Source: Dryocola sp051307055
GTDB lineage: Bacteria; Pseudomonadota; Gammaproteobacteria; Enterobacterales; Enterobacteriaceae
Reading direction: 5' to 3'
Assembly: GCF_051307055.1 (NCBI RefSeq)
Contig: NZ_CP149994.1
Span: 2,914,001 to 2,978,000 of the forward strand
Length of the DNA: 64,000 nt
In this document: piece after piece, positions 1 through 7,690 of the stretch
Numbering within the stretch: the first letter of the stretch is position 1
Layout: the number at the start of each line of letters is the position of its first letter
The notes under the pieces: generated by a model
The model's database searches: none
What the model saw: only the letters and a program-made list of their open reading frames with translations
What the model was told of the DNA's origin: nothing
Made by a program: the position numbers and the translations under genes

Positions 1-802
1 TCAGCTTCCCGCTGCTGTCGATGACGGCGGCGCTTATCAGGTTATCTCGTTCAAAGGTTCGCGCCGCGATTTCACCGTCATCTTCCGGCGCAAAGCAGGT
101 GGGATTATCGTCCATAACTTTCAGAACGGGGGTTTCAGGCGGATAAAGCAGAATGGTTGTCAGGCCCAGCTCCCCCAGCAGGGTTTTATTGCGGGTGGTG
201 ACGAAGAGTTTGTCGGTATTCTGCGGCACCCTGCCGCGAAGGCGCAGATAACGCTGGACGACAGCAAGAGTGACGTCCGCACGAACGGTAATCACCTCAA
301 AGTCCATAATAGCGCCGACGCTGTGCCTGTCGTAATGCAATACCTTACGAACCTGCGCGCGCTCCTCCTGCGGGAGCGTGGCCAACAGGCGGCCCATCAA
401 ATCACGCGGTAAATATTGCGCGAGGTAAATCTGGTCATCGATATCGAGCGGCCGCAGCGCCCTGAGCAGCTCCTTATCGCTCATATCTTCGATCAGATCG
501 TCCCAGACGTTTTCCGCAGCCTCGATCAGCACATGGCCGCGCTTATCCTCTTTTACCAGTCGCCACAGCGCATGACGCTCATCCGTCGGAAGCGCTTCGA
601 GCACGTCCGCGAGATCCGGGGCAGGCAGCCTTGCAACCAGCGAGGCGATTTCAGCGATATCCTGCTCAGGCGTTTGCGCATCAGGCGCAGGCAGACGCCC
701 AAGTATGCCGCCGGCAACGGCTCTGTTGGTGAGAAGAATTTGAAGGATTCGCGCGCGATCCTGGGCACGCTGTCTGGAGTTGTACTTCACTGTGGCTGAC
801 AT
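1..802 (-). CDS. mgtE: MgtE-family magnesium transporter, 3' end outside window
   Basis: Inner-membrane Mg2+ channel/transporter. Only the first 267 codons are in the window; the reading frame is open to the edge. The visible part is the cytosolic regulatory half: an MgtE N-domain at about residues 25-125 with the helical repeat signature (APDLADVLEALPTDER), followed by paired CBS domains from about residue 130 (VGAIMDFEVITV... and VLKVMDDNPTCF). In the family these domains bind Mg2+ and gate the pore; the C-terminal membrane domain lies beyond the window. The ATG at 802 is preceded by AGGGA about 12 bases upstream. Family assignment is firm; whether the gene is intact cannot be seen. Confidence 0.85.
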   Translation of the reverse strand, partial: MSATVKYNSRQRAQDRARILQILLTNRAVAGGILGRLPAPDAQTPEQDIAEIASLVARLPAPDLADVLEALPTDERHALWRLVKEDKRGHVLIEAAENVWDDLIEDMSDKELLRALRPLDIDDQIYLAQYLPRDLMGRLLATLPQEERAQVRKVLHYDRHSVGAIMDFEVITVRADVTLAVVQRYLRLRGRVPQNTDKLFVTTRNKTLLGELGLTTILLYPPETPVLKVMDDNPTCFAPEDDGEIAARTFERDNLISAAVIDSSGKL

Positions 803-863
803 CTGGCGTTTATTCCCTGATAACGACGAGCTTATTTATAGCCTGAAGCCGTCCAAAAAACAA

Positions 864-886
864 AAAACCAGCCAAACGGCTGGTTT
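864..886 (-). terminator. Rho-independent terminator of yojI
   Basis: The inverted repeat AACCAGCC/GGCTGGTT lies just past the yojI stop and is followed on the minus strand by a T run. It separates yojI from mgtE. Confidence 0.8.
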
Positions 887-894
887 TCTGCTTA

Positions 895-2541
895 TCAGCT
901 ACCTGTCCGCGCCACGGCGTCTCGCGACGCGCTTTCACGCTCATGGCCCGTCAGCTCGGTCAACTCTCCCTGACGCATTTCGAGCAGCCTGTCGGCATGA
1001 ATAAAGTAGTGGTCGTCATGGCTGATGGCGAAAATCGTTTTGCCCATCTGCCGCATCAGCGGCAGCAGCTCCTGGTAAAACTCGCGGCGGAAATGAGGAT
1101 CCTGATCGGCCGCCCATTCGTCGAGCAGGATAATGTCTCTTTCTTCCGCAAGGGCAAGCAGCAGCGCCACGCGTTTACGCTGCCCTTTAGAAAGCTTCAG
1201 GTTCAGGATGGTGCCGTTATCCAGCTCCAGCTTTTCGCTCATTTTCAGGCGCGCAAGCCAGGTTGCTACCAGCGCCGGGTCGGCCTGCTTGCCCTGCTGC
1301 CCTAATAGCCGGTCGAACAGCCAGACGTCGGTAAAGACCGCAGAGAAAAGCTGGCGATAGTCATCCAGATTGCCCGCGTCAATTTGCCTGCCGTCTAAAT
1401 AAATCGCCCCGGAAACCGGGTGATACAGGCCGGTGAGCAGCATCGCCATAGTGGATTTACCGCTGCCGTTGCCGCCGATCAGGAATATCAGCTCGCCGCG
1501 TTCGATTTTCAGGTTTAACGGGCCGACGGTGAAAGCGTTATCGCCGTATTTGAACACCACGTCGCGCATCTCAAGGGTTTGCCATTTAACCGCCTCCTGC
1601 GAGCGCGGGAAGGCGGCGTTGAACGGCGCCAGCTCAAACTTTCTTAGTTTGTTGAAAGCGACCTGCGCGCTGAGCAGCGTCGGCAAAGCCCCGACCGCCG
1701 AAAGCAAAGGCGTGCGCAGGAAAAGCAGCGTCAGGGAATACGTTGCCGCAACGTTGGTATCAGCCCAGCCGAGGCTGTTTGCCATCCAGAATACCAGGCC
1801 GATGACGCCCAGCATCATAATGTTCGACCAGTTCACCGCGCTCAGGTGGAAAGTATCAGCGCGAATAATATGGCGGCGATAATCGCTGGCGTGAGGAATA
1901 TAGGTATCTTCATAGACACGCTCAGCCCGCTCGCGGTTAAGCGATAGCTCCTTGCGTCCTTCGATAACCGTCTGGTAATCGTTGTAGAGCTGGTCTTCTG
2001 TTTCACGCAGATGCGCCAGATGCTTATAGACGCGAGCCACCAGCAGATAGCCGCCCAGAATGGTTATCGCCACCCAAATTGCCGTTACGCCGAGCATTTT
2101 TGGTGAGAGCCAGGCCAGATAAGCCGCGGAGCCAAACGTCAGAATAATGCCCTGCACCAGTTCCGGCAGGCGCACAAAGGCGATGGTGATGTTACGCACA
2201 TCGCTGGTCAGGCCCGCCAGCAGCGCAGCGCTGCCGAGCTGTTCAACGCGTTCGACGTGGGTATCCATGATGCGTTTAATGAACTCGCTGCGCAGGCGAA
2301 ACACAAAATGGTGGCCAAGCGCGGTGAGCGCCAGCTGCGAGCCAAGCGTGACGGCCATCAGCAGTAACAGCAGGCCGAGGAATTCAGGCAGCACCCTTAG
2401 TGAAATATCCGGCGTTTCAATCAGGCGCAGGTTAATAAAAGCGATAAGGCCGATACCCAACGCCGCGCTGGCGAGGCTTAACGCCATTACCATCAGAAAA
2501 GGCCAGCGATACTGCCGGTAAACCACTCGTAAAAGTTCCAT
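895..2541 (-). CDS. yojI: ABC exporter with fused permease and ATPase, YojI
   Basis: Homodimeric inner-membrane ABC exporter. In E. coli YojI, working with TolC, exports microcin J25 and is linked to cysteine export. The 548-residue protein matches the E. coli length of 547. It has six predicted membrane spans in residues 10-290 and a nucleotide-binding domain in residues 320-540, with Walker A GGNGSGKST near 356-364, signature LSKGQ near 450, Walker B ILLDE near 471-475 and the switch histidine in AISHDDH. The signature LSKGQ rather than LSGGQ is also seen in E. coli YojI. The gene appears monocistronic, with alkB upstream on the same strand and its own terminator. Confidence 0.95.
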   Translation of the reverse strand: MELLRVVYRQYRWPFLMVMALSLASAALGIGLIAFINLRLIETPDISLRVLPEFLGLLLLLMAVTLGSQLALTALGHHFVFRLRSEFIKRIMDTHVERVEQLGSAALLAGLTSDVRNITIAFVRLPELVQGIILTFGSAAYLAWLSPKMLGVTAIWVAITILGGYLLVARVYKHLAHLRETEDQLYNDYQTVIEGRKELSLNRERAERVYEDTYIPHASDYRRHIIRADTFHLSAVNWSNIMMLGVIGLVFWMANSLGWADTNVAATYSLTLLFLRTPLLSAVGALPTLLSAQVAFNKLRKFELAPFNAAFPRSQEAVKWQTLEMRDVVFKYGDNAFTVGPLNLKIERGELIFLIGGNGSGKSTMAMLLTGLYHPVSGAIYLDGRQIDAGNLDDYRQLFSAVFTDVWLFDRLLGQQGKQADPALVATWLARLKMSEKLELDNGTILNLKLSKGQRKRVALLLALAEERDIILLDEWAADQDPHFRREFYQELLPLMRQMGKTIFAISHDDHYFIHADRLLEMRQGELTELTGHERESASRDAVARTGS

Positions 2542-2615
2542 CGCTCATTACCCGCTAACAAAAACAGCGAGCAGTTTAAACGGCAATCTTTTAACAGCAA
2601 GAATAATTCTTATTT

Positions 2616-3266
2616 TTATTCGCTTTTCCCGGTGCGGCGAAAGGTAAGGTTATAGCGCACCTCGCCGGTGGCGGGATGATGGCCGGATTTTAGCGGCAAA
2701 ATACCGTGATAGAACAGGCGGGACGCCCCGCCCCACACCACAACGTCGCCGTGCTCCAGCATAATCCGCGCCAGCGGATCGTTACGTTTCAGGCCGCCAA
2801 ACTGGAAAACGGCCGGTAGCCCCAGCGAAACAGAAACGATCGGCTGCTGCAAATCAGGCTCGTCTTTATCCTGATGAAGAGAGAGTTTAGCGCCCGGCGC
2901 GTAGCGGTTGATGAGGCACGCATCCGGACAAAAATCGCGATAGCCCGCAGCGGCTGAAGCCGCATCGGATAAGCGCCGAAAAGCCCGCGGCATGGCGGGC
3001 CAGCGCTGGCCCGTCAGAGGATCGTCCGGCGAGTAGAGGTAGCCGTGCTGGCTGGTTGTCCAGCCACGTGCACCACAGTTGGTCATCGCCACCGACATGG
3101 TATAGCCGCCCGGCGTCACCATCTGCCGGAACGGTGAGTGCTGCGCCACCTTCCCGATCTGCTTAATTAACTCGTCGGCATCGGCGCGGGCAAAGCGCCG
3201 CAGAATAACGGCGCCTTCTGCCAGCGGCTCCTGCCAGGGCTTTTCATCCGCAAAGAGATCGAGCAT
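2616..3266 (-). CDS. alkB: Alpha-ketoglutarate-dependent DNA dealkylase AlkB
   Basis: Fe(II)/2-oxoglutarate dioxygenase that oxidatively removes 1-methyladenine and 3-methylcytosine lesions from DNA and RNA. The 216 residues carry the full active site at E. coli numbering: iron ligands H131 and D133 (LHQDKDE) and H187 (LFYHGI), and the 2-oxoglutarate-binding arginines R204 and R210 in RYNLTFRR. Its ATG overlaps the ada stop codon by one base (TAATG), so it is translationally coupled to ada and belongs to the same adaptive-response operon. Confidence 0.97.
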   Translation of the reverse strand: MLDLFADEKPWQEPLAEGAVILRRFARADADELIKQIGKVAQHSPFRQMVTPGGYTMSVAMTNCGARGWTTSQHGYLYSPDDPLTGQRWPAMPRAFRRLSDAASAAAGYRDFCPDACLINRYAPGAKLSLHQDKDEPDLQQPIVSVSLGLPAVFQFGGLKRNDPLARIMLEHGDVVVWGGASRLFYHGILPLKSGHHPATGEVRYNLTFRRTGKSE

Positions 3267-4336
3267 TATTCTTTCCTCTGTCCTGCCTCAAGGTTCAGCA
3301 GCTGCTGTTTACGCTCAACGCCCCAGCGATAGCCTGAAAGCGCGCCGTCATTACGTACAACCCGATGGCAGGGAATGATGACCGCAAGCCGGTTGGCCGC
3401 ACAGGCGCCAGCCACCGCCCTTACCGCCGCAGGTTTGCCAATGCGTACGGCGATCTCCTGATAGCTTGCGGTTTCACCCGGCGGGATCGCCCGCAGCGCC
3501 TGCCAGACCTGCTGCTGAAAAGCGGTGCCCTGAATATCGAGCGGCAGATCGAACTGCCGGGCAGGATGCTCCATAAAGCTCACCACCTGCGCAACGCGCC
3601 CGGCAAATCCGTCATCGTCAGAAACTAATTTCGCATTCGGAAACAGGGTTTCCAGCTCAGCAATTAATTTTTCCGCCGTATTACCCAGCAAAACGGCACA
3701 GATCCCGCGTTCGCTTTGGGCAACCAGAAAGTCGCCGAGCTGGCAGGTGCCGACCACAAAGCGGATCGCTACGCGCTCGCCGCCCTGACGATACTGGCGC
3801 GCGGTCATGCCCAGCGCGGCGCTCGCCTGCTGGTAAAACTGGCTGCCCGACTGGTAACCGGCATCATAGGCGGCGCGGGTAACTGGTTCGCCTTGCGCCA
3901 GCTGGTCGCGTAATCTTTGTGTCCGCAACGCTTTCTGCCATGCGTTAGGGGTCAGGCCGGTCACGCTTTTAAACAGACGATGGAAATGGAAAGGACTCAT
4001 TGCCACCCGGGCAGACAGCGCCTGTAGCGTAAGCGGCTCTGCGCTTTCCTCAAGGATTCGACAAGCCCGGGTAACGCGTTCCACGCGCTGCTGTTCGGGG
4101 GCGAGCTTATCCGGCTGGCAGCGCTTGCAGGGACGAAACCCTGCCTGCATGGCGGCATCAGGATCGGCAAAGAAAAGAACATTTTTACGCAGCGGATGCC
4201 GTGCGGTGCAGGAAGGACGGCAAAAGATGCCCGTCGTCTTCACGGCAAACACAAACTCTCCGTCTGCACGGCTTTCCCGGGTTTCGACGGCGTGCCAGCG
4301 GCTGTCGTCAGCGGTAACGTCATTGATAGTTTTCAT
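3266..4336 (-). CDS. ada: Ada: methyltransferase and transcriptional activator of the adaptive response
   Basis: Bifunctional sensor and repair protein. The N-terminal zinc domain contains four cysteines (C39 in GIFCRPSC, C43, C70, C73); in E. coli the equivalent of C39 takes a methyl group from methylphosphotriesters and turns Ada into an activator. An AraC-type helix-turn-helix follows at about 90-185. The C-terminal O6-methylguanine methyltransferase domain has the IPCHRV acceptor motif (C323). Length is 356 against 354 in E. coli. AGGAG precedes the start. The first gene of ada-alkB, with a recognisable Ada box at 4405-4417. Confidence 0.97.
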   Translation of the reverse strand: MKTINDVTADDSRWHAVETRESRADGEFVFAVKTTGIFCRPSCTARHPLRKNVLFFADPDAAMQAGFRPCKRCQPDKLAPEQQRVERVTRACRILEESAEPLTLQALSARVAMSPFHFHRLFKSVTGLTPNAWQKALRTQRLRDQLAQGEPVTRAAYDAGYQSGSQFYQQASAALGMTARQYRQGGERVAIRFVVGTCQLGDFLVAQSERGICAVLLGNTAEKLIAELETLFPNAKLVSDDDGFAGRVAQVVSFMEHPARQFDLPLDIQGTAFQQQVWQALRAIPPGETASYQEIAVRIGKPAAVRAVAGACAANRLAVIIPCHRVVRNDGALSGYRWGVERKQQLLNLEAGQRKE

Positions 4337-4354
4337 GACTGGCTCCTGGTCTTA

Positions 4355-4377
4355 CTGTCACAGACTCACTGTGACAG
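4355..4377. repeat. Inverted repeat in the ada leader
   Basis: Perfect 9-base arms CTGTCACAG/CTGTGACAG around a 5-base spacer, 19 bases upstream of the ada ATG. No T run follows on either strand, so it is not an intrinsic terminator. It could be an operator or a structure in the ada leader; function unknown. Confidence 0.6.
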
Positions 4378-4404
4378 CCTTACCGTTCTGGAAAACCCAC
4401 ATTC

Positions 4405-4417
4405 TTGCTTTCTAATT
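4405..4417 (-). promoter_or_regulatory. Ada box of the ada-alkB promoter
   Basis: Read on the minus strand this is AAT-N6-GCAA, the A-box/B-box arrangement described for methylated Ada at the E. coli ada promoter (there AATTAAAGCGCAA). It begins directly after the apbE stop codon, about 70 bases upstream of the ada start, as expected for an activator site upstream of the -35 region. Confidence 0.65.
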
Positions 4418-5458
4418 TTACTCGCTCAGCAGGAAAGTTTTAAACTGCGGCGACATCCAGGTCGTAAATCCTTCACCTTCTTTGGTAATCAGATATACCG
4501 CAAGCCCCTCTTTCTGCGCCACCTGTTTGGCTTTTTCCGTGCCAAGCACCATCAGGCCGGTATCCCAGCCGTCGGCTTCCATCGCCGTGGGGGCGATCAC
4601 CGTCGCAGAAACCAGCTTGTGCTCGACAGGCGCGCCCGTTGTGGGATCGATAACGTGCGAAAGCCGCTTGCCGTCGAGCTCGTAATAATTGCGATAGCTG
4701 CCGGAAGTGCTGATGCCGTGCCCATTTAAATCGACAACCGCCTGTACTGCGGTTTCCCGGTCGGTCGGTTTTTGGATCGCCACGCGCCAGGCGTTATCGT
4801 CGGAATTTGTCCCGCGCGTCACCACGGCCCCACCTACGGAGACCAGATACCGGCTGATACCGTTTTGCTCCATCAGGCGCGCCAGATGATCCGCAGCATA
4901 GCCTTCGCCAATAGTAGAAAGATCGACATACAGACCCGGAAGATCTTTTTGTAACCATTGCCGCCCGGCTTTATTGATAACCGTCAGATGCTGCAGCCCG
5001 GTGAGCGCTTTTGCCGCATTAATTTGCGCCTGGTCCGGCGTTTTTACCGGCTGCTTATCCGGGCCAAACCCCCATAAATTGACCAGCGGCCCCACGGTAA
5101 TATCCATAGCGCCCCCGGTTCTGGCGCCTATCCTTAAGGATGTTGTAACTATATCGCTCATCGCTTCCGGCACCGGATAAGGCTCGGTGCTGCGGGACTG
5201 GTTAAAGCGCGACAGCGTAGAGTCAGATTTGTAGGTGGAGAGCAGGCGATCGTCGCCATCAAGCTGCGCCTGAATTTTTTTACGCAATTCATCCTGCCGG
5301 GCATTGTCCACGCCGGCGAGGCTTACGCGCCAGAAGGTGCCCATCGTTTTGCCTTCCAGCACTAAAGCTGCGCTGTCTTTCGCGGTCTGGCTATCGCATC
5401 CGACCAGCATCAGAAGCGCCAGCGCAACCAGGCCGCGTTGCATAAAGTTTCGTTCCAT
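4418..5458 (-). CDS. apbE: FAD:protein FMN transferase ApbE (lipoprotein)
   Basis: Periplasm-facing, Mg2+-dependent enzyme that attaches FMN covalently to threonine in redox proteins such as Nqr/Rnf subunits. The 346 residues begin with a lipoprotein signal ending in LVGC, so Cys21 would be lipidated. Family motifs are present: EGKTMGTFWRV near the N-terminus, MDITVGPLVNLWGFGP, DLSTIGEGYAAD, and the flavin/metal-binding C-terminal stretch SHVIDPTTGAP...DGWDTGLMVLG. GGGAGA precedes the ATG. It lies between ompC and ada as in E. coli. Confidence 0.95.
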   Translation of the reverse strand: MERNFMQRGLVALALLMLVGCDSQTAKDSAALVLEGKTMGTFWRVSLAGVDNARQDELRKKIQAQLDGDDRLLSTYKSDSTLSRFNQSRSTEPYPVPEAMSDIVTTSLRIGARTGGAMDITVGPLVNLWGFGPDKQPVKTPDQAQINAAKALTGLQHLTVINKAGRQWLQKDLPGLYVDLSTIGEGYAADHLARLMEQNGISRYLVSVGGAVVTRGTNSDDNAWRVAIQKPTDRETAVQAVVDLNGHGISTSGSYRNYYELDGKRLSHVIDPTTGAPVEHKLVSATVIAPTAMEADGWDTGLMVLGTEKAKQVAQKEGLAVYLITKEGEGFTTWMSPQFKTFLLSE

Positions 5459-5547
5459 TGTTCTGGTTCTCCCGTTAAGAGGCGCAAGAGTATATCAAAG
5501 GAAGAGCCAGGGCGGGAAAAGCGAAGCGCTGTTGAGATTACAGTTAT

Positions 5548-5569
5548 AAAAAAGCGTCCGCAGGCGCCT
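5548..5569 (-). terminator. Possible second, degenerate ompC terminator
   Basis: GCGTC-CGCA-GGCGC hairpin (one G-T pair) followed by a T run on the minus strand. Its core is nearly identical to the strong ompC terminator about 145 bases away, so it looks like a decayed duplicate acting as a back-up. Confidence 0.45.
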
Positions 5570-5690
5570 GCAGGTTAGTGGCAAGCGCCTGAAAAGCGTG
5601 ATTTTAAGGTGATTGAGGTAAAGCAGAAGACATTCTCTTTTACCCGCGCGTAAAGAACCAAAGAGAGCGCTATCGGCGGCTTACAGCGCT

Positions 5691-5714
5691 AAAAAAGGCG
5701 CCCGCAGGCGCCTT
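5691..5714 (-). terminator. Rho-independent terminator of ompC
   Basis: Perfect GGCGCC-CGCA-GGCGCC stem followed on the minus strand by six Ts, 19 bases after the ompC stop. Confidence 0.9.
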
Positions 5715-5732
5715 GTGCAACGAAGGTTGGGA

Positions 5733-6836
5733 TCAGAACTGGTAAACCAGACCTACGCCAACGATGTCGTCAGTCCCGATGCCGGCGGCACGGGTGAAGT
5801 CGTTTTCGTCAACCAGGTTGATTTTGTAATCAACATAGGTGGACATGTTTTTGTTGAAGTAGTAAGTCGCGCCAACGTCAACATATTTCAGCAGATCCTG
5901 ATCGCCGTAACCTTCGATCTCTTTGCCTTTAGACTGCAGGTAAGCCACGGATGGACGCAGGCCGAAATCGAACTGGTACTGTGCAACTACTTCAAAGTTC
6001 TGCGCTTTATCAGCAAAGCCGTAAGCGGCAGAAGAAGAATCACCGCCGAAACGGGTGGCGTTGTAAGACTGGGTATACTGTGCGGCCAGGTATACGTTGT
6101 TGGCGTCATATTTCAGACCGCCGGTATAGGCTTCAGCGCGATCGCCGTCACCCAGAGCAGCAGTGTTGTTCTGATCCCAGGTACGTTTGGAAGAAGCCAT
6201 CGCGCCGCCCACGCTGAAGCCTTCGCCCAGATCGTAAGTCAGGGACAGACCGTAACCGTCACCGTTCTGTTTCAGAACGCTGCGGCCGCCAAAGTCTTCA
6301 CCGCTGGTGCTGCCGTTTTTGCCCTGGTACTGCGCAGCAAAGTTCAGGCCGTCAACCAGACCGAAGAAGTCGGTGTTACGGTAAGTCGCCACGCCGTTTG
6401 CACGGCTGAACAGGAAGTTATCGGCACCGTAGGTGTCGCCGCCGAACTCAGGCAGAACGTCGGTCCATGCCGCCACATCGTAGAGTACGCCGTAGTTACG
6501 ACCATAGTCGAAGGAACCTGCATCACCCACGCGCAGACCAGCGAAGGCGACACGAGTCCATGCGTTGTTTTCGCTTTCAGCGCTGTTGCCCTGAATCTGG
6601 TATTCCCACTGACCGTAGCCGGTAATCTGGTCGTTTACCTGAGTTTCGCCTTTAAAACCCAGACGCATATAGGTCTGATCGCCGTCTGCGCTATCGTCGT
6701 CAGAGAAATAGTGCAGGCCATCAACTTTGCCGTACAGATCTAATTTGTTGCCGTCTTTGTTATAAATTTCAGCCGCGTGAGCGGTACCTGCTACCAGCAA
6801 AGCCGGAACCAGCAGGGAGAGAACTTTAACTTTCAT
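5733..6836 (-). CDS. ompC: Outer membrane porin OmpC
   Basis: General diffusion porin forming trimeric 16-stranded beta-barrels. The 367-residue precursor has a 21-residue signal peptide ending AHA, then the mature start AEIYNKDGNKLDLYGK. Porin hallmarks are the constriction loop PEFGGDTYG, alternating beta strands and a C-terminal phenylalanine (GLVYQF). AGAGG lies before the ATG. Promoter architecture and the divergent micF gene identify it as ompC rather than ompF or phoE. Surface loops differ from E. coli, as usual for porins under phage and immune selection. Confidence 0.96.
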   Translation of the reverse strand: MKVKVLSLLVPALLVAGTAHAAEIYNKDGNKLDLYGKVDGLHYFSDDDSADGDQTYMRLGFKGETQVNDQITGYGQWEYQIQGNSAESENNAWTRVAFAGLRVGDAGSFDYGRNYGVLYDVAAWTDVLPEFGGDTYGADNFLFSRANGVATYRNTDFFGLVDGLNFAAQYQGKNGSTSGEDFGGRSVLKQNGDGYGLSLTYDLGEGFSVGGAMASSKRTWDQNNTAALGDGDRAEAYTGGLKYDANNVYLAAQYTQSYNATRFGGDSSSAAYGFADKAQNFEVVAQYQFDFGLRPSVAYLQSKGKEIEGYGDQDLLKYVDVGATYYFNKNMSTYVDYKINLVDENDFTRAAGIGTDDIVGVGLVYQF

Positions 6837-6917
6837 TTTATTAACCCTCTGTTATATGCCTTTTTATATGCCACTGCTTACTGATTACCCTCTAATCAGT
6901 CGGCAAACTCATTGTCC

Positions 6918-7010
6918 AAAACAAATACAGAATAATCCAATGCGAATATGATACTAAAACTATAGAGGTGTTTCATTTCTGCGTACAGATGTATCAAAAT
7001 GTATACTTAA
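6918..7010 (-). promoter_or_regulatory. ompC promoter with OmpR-binding region
   Basis: Read on the minus strand the region aligns base for base with long stretches of the E. coli ompC upstream region: an OmpR-type box with ACATTTTGATACATC, a second with GAAATGAAAC, a third around GTTTTAGTATCATATTC, then GGATTATTCTG holding the -10. The boxes are spaced about 20 bases apart, matching C1-C2-C3 for phosphorylated OmpR. The leader conserves GCAGTGGCAT and AGAGGGTTAATAA. Confidence 0.8.
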
Positions 7011-7160
7011 GGGAACTTTTTTTCGCACGAATCGCTAAAAATATAGGCACTTATAATCAAAAAAAATATATACCTAAAACAAATCAAATAGTTAAATACT
7101 AATCATCCTGTAGCACTGAATGGTAAAATGATTTGAGGATTTATCTATAAAATACATACC

Positions 7161-7254
7161 GCTATCATCATTAACTTTATTTATTACCGTCATTCAGTTC
7201 TGAATGTCTGTTTACCCCTATTAACGCCGGATGCTTGCATCCGGCTTTTTTTTT
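7161..7254 (+). ncRNA. micF: MicF antisense RNA
   Basis: Small Hfq-dependent RNA that pairs with the ompF mRNA start region and blocks its translation. The 5' seed GCTATCATCATTAACTTT is identical to E. coli micF, the middle (GAATGTCTGTTTACCCC) is conserved, and the 3' end is a hairpin GCCGGATG/CATCCGGC followed by eight or more Ts. Length is about 94 nt, as in E. coli. It is divergent from ompC, so OmpR can act on both. Confidence 0.95.
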
Positions 7255-7690
7255 ACGCTTCGTTACCTCATCCAAATATTTATGCTATACCGCACAAATA
7301 GATAACGATTATTAAATAAACACTTCATTTCTCCTGCCGCTATGCCGCTGAGCACTAAGAAGTTTCTTAGGAACAGGCATTTTTCTAAACATGTGTTTCA
7401 AATATAATAATTGTACAAAAGCGCGGAAATTGTACATAAATTATGCCGTCGCGATTGCCGGCGTCGGCGCCGCTTCCCGCCATTTCAGCTAATTATCAAC
7501 AGTCTGGAAATGCCGCCATTTATCCTTATACTCCTTGTGAATATAAGAGAGTCGATGACGGCAGCGTCTGTTGCAGGTATTCTTAGCTCGGGTGCGTTTA
7601 ATGCATCGCTCACCGCCACGGTTCCTGCGCATGCAGGCCACGTGGTAATTTCTCTAAAGTGGCGAGTGTTCGCCGGGTTACGCGCTTATA
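7255..7690. other. Intergenic region between micF and rcsD
   Basis: Non-coding, more AT-rich than the flanking genes at its left end. It holds an RcsB-box-like palindrome (7355-7370) and a -10-like TATAAT at 7403-7408, which would give rcsD a leader of roughly 275 bases. A 102-codon open frame from 7411 overlaps the rcsD start and shows no protein-like composition; I do not call it. Confidence 0.6.
7355..7370. promoter_or_regulatory. RcsB-box-like palindrome upstream of rcsDB
   Basis: CTAAGAA-GT-TTCTTAG is a perfect palindrome and matches the RcsAB box consensus TAAGAATATTCCTA at 11 of 14 positions. It ends 32 bases before a TATAAT-type -10 (7403-7408). Autoregulation of the rcsDB promoter by RcsB has been reported in Salmonella, so this is a plausible feedback site. 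Confidence 0.6.

Noticed and set aside
5715..6743. 342-codon open frame antisense to ompC
   Set aside because: Composition mirrors the porin codons; the ompC promoter, terminator and signal peptide explain the region.
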